The notes under the pieces were generated by a model. The model was not told the origin of the DNA. It was given only the letters and a program-made list of their open reading frames with translations, and made no database searches. From NCBI GenBank assembly GCA_963697965.1, contig OY969108.1, forward strand, positions 868,001 through 932,000: a DNA stretch of 64,000 nucleotides, given 5' to 3'. Below are positions 45,057-53,737 of this stretch, piece by piece. This stretch comes from JAPLJC01 sp963697965 (GTDB lineage: Bacteria > Desulfobacterota > Desulfobaccia > Desulfobaccales > 0-14-0-80-60-11). A program made the position numbers and the translations under genes. How positions within the stretch are numbered: position 1 is the first letter of the stretch; each line of letters begins with the position of its first letter.

Positions 45057-45654
45057 ACCGGGAGAACTGGCGCCCCTGCTCACGGTCTTACGCCACCTGA
45101 CGGCCTGGCTCCAGGCTGAGCAGGTTCGGGGAGTGGTGATCGGCGGAGTGGCCGCCTCCCTTTGGGGACGGCCCCGGCTGACCCGGGACGTCGACGCCCT
45201 GGTGCTGCTGGAGGAAGGCCGCTGGGGTGATTTCTTGGCCGCGGGGGCAGGGCACGGCTTCCTGCCTCGCCGGGCCGATGCCCTGGCCTTCGCCCTGGAG
45301 ACCCGGGTCCTCCTGATGCGTCACGGGGAAAGCGGCATCGATCTCGACCTGGTGTTTGGGTCCCTCCCTTTTGAAAAAGAAGCGGCCATCCGGGCAAAAT
45401 GGGTCGATCTGGGCGGGGTGGCCATCCCCTTATCTTCACCGGAAGATCTAATCGTCATGAAGGCGGTGGCCCACCGGCCCCGGGACCTGGAGGATATCGC
45501 CGCCATCCTGGCGGCGCAGCCGGAGCTGAATGTGAGAAGGGTGCGGCGTTGGCTGCGGGAATTCTCGGGGGCGCTGGCAATGCCGGAAATCCTCAATGAC
45601 CTGGAAGCCTTGCTGTCTCAAAGGCGGAAACGGCCAAGACCTGTGCCCAGGTAA
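45049..45654 (+). CDS. Nucleotidyltransferase-fold protein (possible toxin of an XRE pair)
   Basis: 201 residues. VVIGGVAASLWGRPRLTRDVDALVLL is the GG...DxD core of the polymerase-beta-like nucleotidyltransferase fold, followed by a third acidic position in GIDLDLVFG and the tail SSPEDLIVMKAVAHRPRDLEDIAAIL, typical of AbiEii/MNT-like nucleotidyltransferases. The ATG lies inside the end of the XRE gene, so the two are coupled. A toxin-antitoxin or defence role is inference from the pair and the tight operator. Confidence 0.78.
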   Translation: MPEPGELAPLLTVLRHLTAWLQAEQVRGVVIGGVAASLWGRPRLTRDVDALVLLEEGRWGDFLAAGAGHGFLPRRADALAFALETRVLLMRHGESGIDLDLVFGSLPFEKEAAIRAKWVDLGGVAIPLSSPEDLIVMKAVAHRPRDLEDIAAILAAQPELNVRRVRRWLREFSGALAMPEILNDLEALLSQRRKRPRPVPR

Positions 45655-45791
45655 GGATCGTTTATTGATTCATCTTTTCTCTGCCGGGGCCGTACCCGAC
45701 CCGGGATGCGCCGGCGGTTCGATTTGACGCCAGGCGCTGCCTCTGATAAATTTTAAATATTAGCGAGATAATTTGTCTGCAAGGGAAGAAC

Positions 45792-46466
45792 ATGAGGCAT
45801 AAATCTTGGCCGCTGCTGTTGCCGCTGTTAATCCTGGTCCTCAGCCCCCTGGCGGGGGTGGCGGCCGAGGGCCCGGAAGAGGTGATGAAACAGGTCCAGG
45901 CCACCTACGACAAGACTGGGACCTTTCAGGCCCGCTTTCAGCAGGAATCCCGCCTGACGGCGCTGCATGAGACCGACAGCGCCGCGGGCTGGGTCTATTT
46001 TCAAAAGCCTTCCCGCATGCTCTGGAAGTACGAATTGCCCGCGGAACAGAAGAAGGAAATAGTCTCCGACGGCAACCTGGTGTGGATGTACACGCCCCAG
46101 GACCACCTGGTCATGGTCTATAAACTGGACCAGGTGCTGCGCTCTGATCTGGTGATGCGCTTCTTCTCCGGTATCGGCCAGTTCCAGAAGGACTTCAACG
46201 TCTCCTGGAAGCAACCGCCTCAGGAGGGGCAGAGCCTGGTCATCGACCTCTTCCCCAAGAAGGAACAGCCGGAATTGAAACGCCTCACCCTGACCATCAA
46301 CCCGCGCACCTTTCTGGTGGAGCGCCTGGAGTTTGCCAACGCCCTGGGCGAAGAGACCCGCTTTATCTTTACCGAGATGAACCTGGATGTGAAGCTAAAG
46401 CCCGATTTTTTCATCTTTACGCCGCCGCCGGGAGTCCAGGTGGTCCGGCAGACGCCGGGGGCCTAA
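45792..46466 (+). CDS. lolA: Outer-membrane lipoprotein carrier protein LolA
   Basis: Periplasmic carrier that moves lipoproteins from the inner membrane to LolB. Signal peptide (LLLPLLILVLSPLAGVAA), then ATYDKTGTFQARFQQESRL, AAGWVYFQKPSRMLWKYELP, SDGNLVWMYTPQDHLVMVYKLD and LTLTINPRTFLVERLEF, the expected strands of the half-barrel; 224 residues. ATG 45792. It is followed 55 bases on by nadA in the same direction. Confidence 0.88.
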   Translation: MRHKSWPLLLPLLILVLSPLAGVAAEGPEEVMKQVQATYDKTGTFQARFQQESRLTALHETDSAAGWVYFQKPSRMLWKYELPAEQKKEIVSDGNLVWMYTPQDHLVMVYKLDQVLRSDLVMRFFSGIGQFQKDFNVSWKQPPQEGQSLVIDLFPKKEQPELKRLTLTINPRTFLVERLEFANALGEETRFIFTEMNLDVKLKPDFFIFTPPPGVQVVRQTPGA

Positions 46467-46521
46467 CTGGGCACCTTGGCGGCGAGGGGATCACCAAGAA
46501 CACGAACTTGGGTGCCTGACC

Positions 46522-47442
46522 ATGGAATTGACCCGCCAGCAGCAGGAAATTAAAGAGTGGCTGAAGCGGCGCCAGGCCATCATGCTGGCCCACAATTACC
46601 AGCCGGCCCCCATCCAGGATGTTGCCGACCTGGTGGGCGATTCCCTGGAGTTGTCCCTGGCCGCGTCCAAGACCGATGCTGCGGTCATCGTCTTCTGCGG
46701 GGTTCATTTCATGGCGGAGACCGCCGCCATTCTCTGCCCCGACAAGACCGTGCTCCTGCCCCGCCTGGACCTGGGCTGCTGTCTGGCCGAGTCAGTTAAG
46801 GTGGACAAACTCATAGCGCGCAAAGAGGAATTGCCCGGGGTCCCGGTAGTCACCTATGTCAACTCCACCGCCGCGGTAAAGGCAGAAAGCGACATCTGTT
46901 GCACCTCCGCCAATGCCGTGCGGGTGGTCAATTCCTTGAAGGCGCCCCGGGTCCTGATGCTGCCGGACCAAAACCTGGGCCTCTATGTGGCCCGGCACAC
47001 CCAAAAGTCCGTGGAGATCATTACCTGGGAGGGATGGTGCAATGTCCACGACGGGCTCAGCGCCGAGGACGTGCTGCAATGCCGGGCGGCCCATCCCCAG
47101 GCGGTCTTCCTGGCGCACCCCGAGTGCAACCCCGAGGTTCTGGACCAAGCCGACGCCATCCTCAGCACCAGCGGCATGCTCCAATATGCGCACACCGCCG
47201 CTGCCCGGGAGTTCATCATCGGCACGGAAACCGGCATCCTGCACCGCATGCGCCTCGAAAATCCCGGCAAGCTCTTTCACTCCCCCTCCCACCGCCTCGT
47301 CTGCCGGCCCATGAAGCGCATCACCCTGGGCGATGTCCTGGCGGCCCTCAAGGAAGACCGTCACCAGGTAACGGTGCCCGTCCAGACCCGGGAGCGGGCC
47401 CTTAAGGCAGTGGCGCGTATGCTGGCGGTGCCCCGGGACTGA
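46522..47442 (+). CDS. nadA: Quinolinate synthase
   Basis: 4Fe-4S enzyme that condenses iminoaspartate with dihydroxyacetone phosphate in NAD synthesis. All three cluster cysteines are in place: FCGVHFMAETA, DICCTSANAV and HPECNPEV. MLAHNYQPAPIQDVADLVGDS and the C-terminal GTETGILHRM are typical; 306 residues, the normal length. nadB and nadC are not adjacent. Confidence 0.94.
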   Translation: MELTRQQQEIKEWLKRRQAIMLAHNYQPAPIQDVADLVGDSLELSLAASKTDAAVIVFCGVHFMAETAAILCPDKTVLLPRLDLGCCLAESVKVDKLIARKEELPGVPVVTYVNSTAAVKAESDICCTSANAVRVVNSLKAPRVLMLPDQNLGLYVARHTQKSVEIITWEGWCNVHDGLSAEDVLQCRAAHPQAVFLAHPECNPEVLDQADAILSTSGMLQYAHTAAAREFIIGTETGILHRMRLENPGKLFHSPSHRLVCRPMKRITLGDVLAALKEDRHQVTVPVQTRERALKAVARMLAVPRD

Positions 47443-47521
47443 GGATACCCGGGCCGACCCCAGGCAGGGAGGGGCGGCGCCAGGCAGGTAACCCCACCAA
47501 TTCCCCTGTGAGCCTATGCTG

Positions 47522-48865
47522 CTAACCCCGGGAGGCCACCGCCCGGGCGGCGATTATGCCGCTGGCGGAGGCCTGGATCAGGCCGCGGGTGATGCCGGCG
47601 CCATCCCCGATGACGAACAGATTGCCGATGAGGGTCTCCAACTCCGGGCTCAATTGCAGGCGATGGGAATAGAACTTCACCTCCACCCCGTAGAGCAGGG
47701 TGTGGCGGTGGTTGATTCCTGGGGCCAGGACATCCAGGGCCTCCAACATTTCCAGAATGTCTTTCAGGTAACGGTAAGGCAGGACGAAGCTGAGATCCCC
47801 GGGGGTGGCGTTCTTGAGGGTGGGCCGGGTGAGGCAGCGATCGAGGCGGGCGGCGTTGGTGCGGCGCCCGGCCTTGAGGTCGCCCAGCCGCTGGACCAGG
47901 GCTCCCCGGCCCAAGAGGTTGGCCAGGCGGGCGATATATTGCCCGTAACTGATGGGATCGTTAAAAGGCTCGGTGAAAGTGGAACTCACCAGAATGGCGA
48001 AATTGCTGTTTTCCGTTTTCCGGGAAGTATAGCTGTGGCCATTGACGGTGACCAGGCCCTCCATTTCTTCTAAGACGACCTCGCCGTAAGGGTTCATGCA
48101 AAAGGTGCGCACCTTGTCGTCGAAGGTGCGGGAGTAGTAAATCAATTTGGCTTCATAAGCCGCCTCGGTAAGGGGCGCCAGCACCGGGGCCGGGACTTCC
48201 ACCCGCACCCCGATATCCACCGGGCTGGGGATAGAGGGAATCGCCAGGCGGCGGGCCTCTTCCCGCATCCAGGCGGCCCCGGACCGTCCAGGCGCGGCAA
48301 TCACATAACGGGCCCCCACCACCTCCTGGTTGTCCAGCGCCACTCCAGTGACTACCCCATCCTCGGCCAGGATCCGCTGGGCCCGGCAGTGAGTGCGGAT
48401 TTCCACCCGGCCGCTCAGACGATCTCTCAGCCGTCTCAGAATTTCCCGGCAATTTTCCGTGCCGATGTGGCGCAGGCGGGTGGGGATAAAGATCATCCCG
48501 GCGTGCCGGGCCTCGGTCTTAAGAAGTTCGAGGGTATCCGCATCCCCCCCATGGGTTGCCGCGGCTGCTCCCAATGATCGATAAAGGTCATCCACCTCCT
48601 GGATTAAGGCGTTTAAGTCATCCAGGGATAAGAGGTCACTCAAGAAACCGCCCACCTCGGGGGAAAGGATGAGTTTGCCGTCGCTGAAGGCTCCCGCTCC
48701 GCCCCAACCGCAGAGGAGGCCACCAGGAAGATCCCGCCGGCGCGCCTCCAGGTCCGGACCTTGTTCCACCAGGAGGACCTTTCCCGCACCCAGGTTCTCC
48801 AGGCTGAGGGCGGCAAACAACCCCGCCGGTCCGGCTCCGATAATGACTGCTTCATAAGTGGACAT
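47522..48865 (-). CDS. FAD-dependent dehydrogenase-like flavoprotein
   Basis: 447 residues. N-terminal FAD motif AVIIGAGPAGLFAALSLENLGAGKVLLVEQG, then LLCGWGGAGAFSDGKL, a phrase typical of the NAD(FAD)-utilising dehydrogenase group (COG2509-like), and a C-terminal FAD loop LFVIGDGAGITRGLIQASASGIIAA. The substrate is unknown for this group. Monocistronic, convergent with nadA. ATG 48865. Confidence 0.83.
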   Translation of the reverse strand: MSTYEAVIIGAGPAGLFAALSLENLGAGKVLLVEQGPDLEARRRDLPGGLLCGWGGAGAFSDGKLILSPEVGGFLSDLLSLDDLNALIQEVDDLYRSLGAAAATHGGDADTLELLKTEARHAGMIFIPTRLRHIGTENCREILRRLRDRLSGRVEIRTHCRAQRILAEDGVVTGVALDNQEVVGARYVIAAPGRSGAAWMREEARRLAIPSIPSPVDIGVRVEVPAPVLAPLTEAAYEAKLIYYSRTFDDKVRTFCMNPYGEVVLEEMEGLVTVNGHSYTSRKTENSNFAILVSSTFTEPFNDPISYGQYIARLANLLGRGALVQRLGDLKAGRRTNAARLDRCLTRPTLKNATPGDLSFVLPYRYLKDILEMLEALDVLAPGINHRHTLLYGVEVKFYSHRLQLSPELETLIGNLFVIGDGAGITRGLIQASASGIIAARAVASRG

Positions 48866-49370
48866 GGTGCCCCCACAAGGACTGCAATCGCTAGTTTAAC
48901 AGAATAACAGAAAACCGGGACTAAATGGTGGGTCCATGCTTTTTTCAAGGATTTTAGGTTGGTCTTCATGGCGGCGGAGAGTTCTCCTTCTTCCAGGCTG
49001 GTTTCCTGGGGTTGCCGGTGCAGCCGCCGCAGGGATAAATCGATTGAAATACTTGGACGTTACCTGTAAAAAAGGTTAGAGCGTAGGTTGGGCGACATTC
49101 GGGATCCCGGTTTACCCGGTCATTCCCCCAGGGTTGCGAAAATGATCCGAGAAGCGTAAATTCAGGGAAATCCATCCCGGAAAACCAATTGGGGAAGACG
49201 AAGGCAAAACTTGCCAAGGTCAGCGCCGGATTGGCGCGGCCGCCGGGTTTTAGAACCCAGAGCCTTCCTCCATGGGGATGGTTGCAGAATCCCTTTTTCG
49301 ACAGCCTGATAATTCTCACCATTCAGAAGGGTGCGGTTCACCAAGGCTGTGGCGCAGTGGGGCTAAAACT
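48866..49370. other. Divergent intergenic region before the RND pump operon
   Basis: About 505 bases between the flavoprotein and the pump adaptor. No frame has recognisable protein features, no tRNA or regulator gene is present, and I found no clear TetR-type palindrome. It must hold the promoters of both flanking genes. Confidence 0.4.
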
Positions 49371-50618
49371 ATGAAATTTGCACCATTTGAACCTGGCCAG
49401 GGGGAGCGGCTGCGGGCCGCGGTCTGGGCCCGGCGGCGGTGGCTGTGGTTGCTGGCGGCCGTGTTTCTGGTGATCCTGATCTACGGCCATTTTTCTGGCA
49501 AGTCCAACGGGAAAGGGGCTGCCACCATGCCGCCGGTGGCGGTGACTACGGTGGCGGCCAAAACCGGGGACATCGACATCTATCTCAGCGGGTTGGGCAC
49601 TGTCACCCCGATAGCCACCATCACCATCCACACCCGGGTAAATGGCGAGCTGATGAAGGTGGGCTACAAGGAGGGCCAGATCGTCCCCAAGGGTTATCTC
49701 CTGGCGGTAATCGACCCGCGGCCCTATGAGGCGGCGTTGCTCCAGGCCCAGGGGCAACTGGCTCGCGACAAGGCCTTACTGGCCAATGCCAGGCTGGACC
49801 TGGTGCGCTACCAGACCCTGGCCAGCGAGGATTCCATCGCCAAACAACTATATGATACCCAAAAATACCTGGTGCAGCAGGATGAAGGTATCATCAAAAT
49901 AGACCAGGGAAACCTCGACAGCGCCAAAGTAAACGTCGTTTACACGCACATCACCGCCCCCGTCGCCGGGCGCATCGGCCTGCGGTTGGTGGATCCGGGC
50001 AACATCGTCCAAACCACCGATACCAACGGGATCGCAGTCATCACCCAACTGGAGCCCATAACCGTGATCTTTACCCTCCCCGAAGACAGCCTGCCGCCGT
50101 TGCTGGAAAGGCTGCAAGCGGGAGCGCGCCTGCCGGTGGACGCCTTCAATCGCGAGCAAACCAAAAAACTGGCCACCGGGCTCTTCCTGGCGATGGACAA
50201 CCAGATCAATGTGAGCAGCGGCACGGTCCAGATCAGGGCGGAATTCCCCAACAAAGACCATATGCTGTTCCCCAACCAGTTCGTTAATGCCCGCCTGCTT
50301 GTGAATACCCTGCGGGACGCCACCCTGGTGCCGACGGCTGCCATCCAGAACGGCCCCCAGGGGTCCTTCGTTTATGTGGTAGCTGCCAATCAGACCGCGA
50401 CGGTGCGCCAGGTGCAACTGGGGCCCGCCGAGGGGGACAATACCTCTATTGCTAAGGGGGTCTCACCCGGTGAGCGGGTGGTAGTGGAAGGGACGGAGCG
50501 GCTGCGGGACGGGAGCCTGGTGCAGGAAGCGGCTCCGGCCAACGCTAACCCGCCGAAGGCTCCGGCTGCTGGTAACCCGCAGAAGGCTCCTGCTGCCGCT
50601 AACCCGCAGAAGGGCTAG
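49371..50618 (+). CDS. RND efflux periplasmic adaptor subunit (MdtA-like)
   Basis: 415 residues. Membrane anchor at ~23-40 (WLWLLAAVFLVILIYGHF), then the HlyD/MdtA adaptor layout: LSGLGTVTPIATITIHTRVNGELMKVGYKEGQIVPKGYLLAVID (lipoyl half), alpha-hairpin ~115-175, second lipoyl half VYTHITAPVAGRIGLRLVDPGNIV, and a beta-barrel with VIFTLPEDSLPPLL. The C-terminus has three near repeats of NPxKAPAA, an extension not usual for MdtA. ATG 49371 chosen because the upstream frame looks non-coding. Two bases separate its stop from the pump gene. Confidence 0.9.
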   Translation: MKFAPFEPGQGERLRAAVWARRRWLWLLAAVFLVILIYGHFSGKSNGKGAATMPPVAVTTVAAKTGDIDIYLSGLGTVTPIATITIHTRVNGELMKVGYKEGQIVPKGYLLAVIDPRPYEAALLQAQGQLARDKALLANARLDLVRYQTLASEDSIAKQLYDTQKYLVQQDEGIIKIDQGNLDSAKVNVVYTHITAPVAGRIGLRLVDPGNIVQTTDTNGIAVITQLEPITVIFTLPEDSLPPLLERLQAGARLPVDAFNREQTKKLATGLFLAMDNQINVSSGTVQIRAEFPNKDHMLFPNQFVNARLLVNTLRDATLVPTAAIQNGPQGSFVYVVAANQTATVRQVQLGPAEGDNTSIAKGVSPGERVVVEGTERLRDGSLVQEAAPANANPPKAPAAGNPQKAPAAANPQKG

Positions 50619-50620
50619 TA

Positions 50621-53600
50621 ATGAATCCGTCCCGGCTCTTCATCCTGCGCCCGGTGGCAACCACCCTGCTGATGGCGGCCATTATGCTGGCCGGGGCGGT
50701 GGCCTACTACCAGTTGCCGGTTTCCGCCCTGCCGCAGGTCGAGTATCCCACCATCCAGGTGCTCACCTTTTACCCGGGCGGCAGCCCCGACACCATGGCC
50801 TCGTCGGTCACCGCCCCCCTGGAGCGCCAGTTCGGCCAGATGCCCGGGCTGAAGCAGATGACCTCCTATAGTTCCGGGGGCGGTTCGGTCGTCATCCTGC
50901 AATTCAATCTGAACCTGAGCCTGGACGTGGCCGAACAGGAGGTGCAGGCCGCCATCAATGCCGCGACCTCCTTCCTGCCCCCGGACCTGCCCAATCCGCC
51001 GGTTTATAACAAGGTCAATCCCGCCGACGCCCCCAGCCTGACCCTGGCCCTCACTTCCAAGACCATGCCCCTGGAGCAGGTAGAGGACCTGGCGGACACC
51101 CGCCTGGCCCAGAAGATTTCCCAACTGACCGGGGTAGGGCTGGTCAGTATCAGCGGCGGGCAGCGGCCGGCGGTGCGGATTCAGGCCAACCCCACGGCCT
51201 TGAGCGCTTACGGCCTGACCCTGCAGGACCTGCAAAACGCCATCGTCGCGGGCAACACCAACGAGGCCAAGGGCGGCTTTGATGGGCCCCGCCAATCGTC
51301 GGTCATCGGGGCGAACGACCAGCTCCTAACCAACAAGGATTATCTGCCGCTGGTGGTGGCCTATGTCAACGGGGCTCCGGTGAGGCTGTCCGACGTGGCC
51401 AAATCCATCAATTCGGCCGAAAACGTCAAGCAGGCGGCCTGGATGAATGACACCCCGGCGGTCATCCTCAACATTCAACGGCAGCCGGGCTCCAATGTGA
51501 TCGAGGTCGTGGACCGCATCAAGAGGCTGCTGCCGCAGTTGCTGAGCACCCTGCCGGCGGCGGTGCAGGTCACGGTGCTGACCGACGCCACCATCACCAT
51601 CAGAGGCTCGGTTCAAGACGTACAGTTCGAGCTGATGCTGGCGGTCGGCCTAGTAGTGCTGGTGATCTTTCTGTTTTTGCGCAACCTCTCGGCCACCGTG
51701 ATTCCCAGCGTGGCGGTGCCGGTCTCCCTGGTGGGCACCTTCGGGGTCATGTATCTGCTGGGATACAGCCTGGACAATCTCTCCCTGATGGCCCTGACCA
51801 TTTCCACGGGTTTCGTAGTGGATGACGCCATCGTCATGATCGAAAACATCTCCCGCTATATCGAGCAGGGAGAGCCTCCCCTGGAGGCGGCCCTCAAAGG
51901 CTCGGAGCAGATCGCCTTCACCATCCTTTCCCTGACCATCTCGCTGATCGCGGTACTCATCCCGGTCTTGTTCATGGGCGACGTGGTGGGCCGCATATTC
52001 CGGGAGTTTGCCATTACCCTCGGGGTGACCATCATGATCTCGGCGGTGGTCTCCCTCACCCTGACCCCGATGATGTGCGCCCGGCTGCTGAAGCATACTC
52101 CGGAGGACCAGCAGAGCCGGATCTTCCACGCCTCCGAGCGGGTCTACAATAAGATCATCGACTTCTACGCCTCCACCCTGCGCCGGGTGCTGCAGCACCA
52201 GACCCTGGTGCTGCTGATTGCCGCATCCACCCTGGTCATCACCATCTTATTGTACATTGTGGTCCCCAAAGGCTTCTTTCCGGTGCAGGACACCGGCATC
52301 ATCCTGGGCATCTCCGAGGCGCCGCAGCGGATCTCGTTTGCCGCCATGGCGGAACGCCAGCAGGCGCTGGCCAAACTGATCCTGCAAGACCCGGCGGTGG
52401 AGAGCCTCTCCACCTTCATCGGGGTGGACGGCACCAATTACACCCTCAACACCGGCCGGGTGCTCATTAACCTGAAACCCTTGGCGGACCGCCGGATCAG
52501 TGCCAGCGACGTCATCCGCCGTCTGCAGCCGCGGCTCGCCCCGCTTTCGGGCATCACCCTGTACATGCAGCCGGTGCAGGACCTGACGGTGGAGGATCGG
52601 GTCAGCCGGACCGAATACCAGTATACCCTGGAAGACCCCAACGCTGCGGAATTGGGCCTCTGGGCCCCCAGGCTGGTGAAAGCCCTCGGGGAGAACTCGG
52701 AACTGCGGGACGTGAGCAGCGATCAGCAGAATGATGGGGAGCAGGTCCACCTGGACATCGACCGCGTCACCGCGGCGCGCCTGGGCATCTCCGCCGAGGT
52801 CGTCGATGATATCCTTTACAGCGCCTTCGGGCAGCGGCAGGTGTCCACGATTTTCACTCAGGTGAATCAATACCGGGTGGTTCTGGAGGTCCAGCCCGAA
52901 TTCCAGCAAAACCCCTTCAAGCTCAAGGACATCTATCTAAAGAGCAACACTGGCGGCATAGTGCCGCTGAGCGCCATTACCCAGGTGAAAACCACCTCGG
53001 GCCCACTGCTCATCGAGCACCAAGGGCAGTTTCCGGCGACCACCCTGTCCTTCAACCTGGCTCCGGGAGCCTCACTGGGGGAAGCCGTCGAGATCATGGC
53101 GGCGGCCACTAAAAAACTCAAAATGCCAGCCTCCATCGTGGGCAGCTTTCAGGGCACCGCCCAGGCCTTCGAGGCTTCTCTGCAGGGCGAACCGCTGTTG
53201 ATCCTGGCGGCCCTGCTTACGGTTTATATCGTCCTGGGGGTGCTGTACGAGAGCTATATCCACCCCATCACCATCATCTCCACCCTCCCTTCGGCCGGGG
53301 TGGGGGCCATTCTCGCCCTGCTCCTCTGCCGTATCGATTTCAGCGTCATCGCCCTGATCGGCATCATCCTGTTGATCGGCATCGTCAAGAAAAACGGCAT
53401 CATGATGGTGGACTTTGCCCTGGACGCCGAACGCCGGGAAGGGAAGAGCCCGGAAGAGGCGATCTATCAGGCCTGTCTGCTGAGATTCCGCCCCATCATG
53501 ATGACCACTATGGCCGCCCTGCTGGGGGCGCTGCCCCTGGCCATCGGAACCGGATTGGGTTCCGAACTGCGCCACCCCCTGGGCATCTCCATCGTCGGCG

Positions 53601-53737
53601 GGCTGATCTTCAGCCAGGTCCTCACCCTTTACACCACTCCGGTCATCTATCTCTGGTTCGATAGGCTGGCATTGCGCCTGGGCAGGAAGCGAGCGGGAGA
53701 GTCGCCTCCCGGGGGCGATCCTACGGAACCGGTATGA
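50621..53737 (+). CDS. RND multidrug efflux transporter, first (MdtB-like)
   Basis: 1038-residue inner-membrane proton-driven pump of the HAE-1/AcrB superfamily. FILRPVATTLLMAAIMLAG at the start; the porter domain; FVVDDAIVMIENISRYIEQGE (TM4 region with the Asp pair), KNGIMMVDFALDAERREGKSPEEAI (TM10) and FRPIMMTTMAALLGALPLA. Adjacent RND genes plus one adaptor match MdtABC, where B and C form a heterotrimer. The stop overlaps the next start by four bases (ATGA). Confidence 0.92.
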   Translation: MNPSRLFILRPVATTLLMAAIMLAGAVAYYQLPVSALPQVEYPTIQVLTFYPGGSPDTMASSVTAPLERQFGQMPGLKQMTSYSSGGGSVVILQFNLNLSLDVAEQEVQAAINAATSFLPPDLPNPPVYNKVNPADAPSLTLALTSKTMPLEQVEDLADTRLAQKISQLTGVGLVSISGGQRPAVRIQANPTALSAYGLTLQDLQNAIVAGNTNEAKGGFDGPRQSSVIGANDQLLTNKDYLPLVVAYVNGAPVRLSDVAKSINSAENVKQAAWMNDTPAVILNIQRQPGSNVIEVVDRIKRLLPQLLSTLPAAVQVTVLTDATITIRGSVQDVQFELMLAVGLVVLVIFLFLRNLSATVIPSVAVPVSLVGTFGVMYLLGYSLDNLSLMALTISTGFVVDDAIVMIENISRYIEQGEPPLEAALKGSEQIAFTILSLTISLIAVLIPVLFMGDVVGRIFREFAITLGVTIMISAVVSLTLTPMMCARLLKHTPEDQQSRIFHASERVYNKIIDFYASTLRRVLQHQTLVLLIAASTLVITILLYIVVPKGFFPVQDTGIILGISEAPQRISFAAMAERQQALAKLILQDPAVESLSTFIGVDGTNYTLNTGRVLINLKPLADRRISASDVIRRLQPRLAPLSGITLYMQPVQDLTVEDRVSRTEYQYTLEDPNAAELGLWAPRLVKALGENSELRDVSSDQQNDGEQVHLDIDRVTAARLGISAEVVDDILYSAFGQRQVSTIFTQVNQYRVVLEVQPEFQQNPFKLKDIYLKSNTGGIVPLSAITQVKTTSGPLLIEHQGQFPATTLSFNLAPGASLGEAVEIMAAATKKLKMPASIVGSFQGTAQAFEASLQGEPLLILAALLTVYIVLGVLYESYIHPITIISTLPSAGVGAILALLLCRIDFSVIALIGIILLIGIVKKNGIMMVDFALDAERREGKSPEEAIYQACLLRFRPIMMTTMAALLGALPLAIGTGLGSELRHPLGISIVGGLIFSQVLTLYTTPVIYLWFDRLALRLGRKRAGESPPGGDPTEPV

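Noticed and set aside
48966..49322. Possible 118-residue minus-strand gene in the gap before the pump operon
   Set aside because: Weak start context and no domain, signal or membrane features; left as intergenic.
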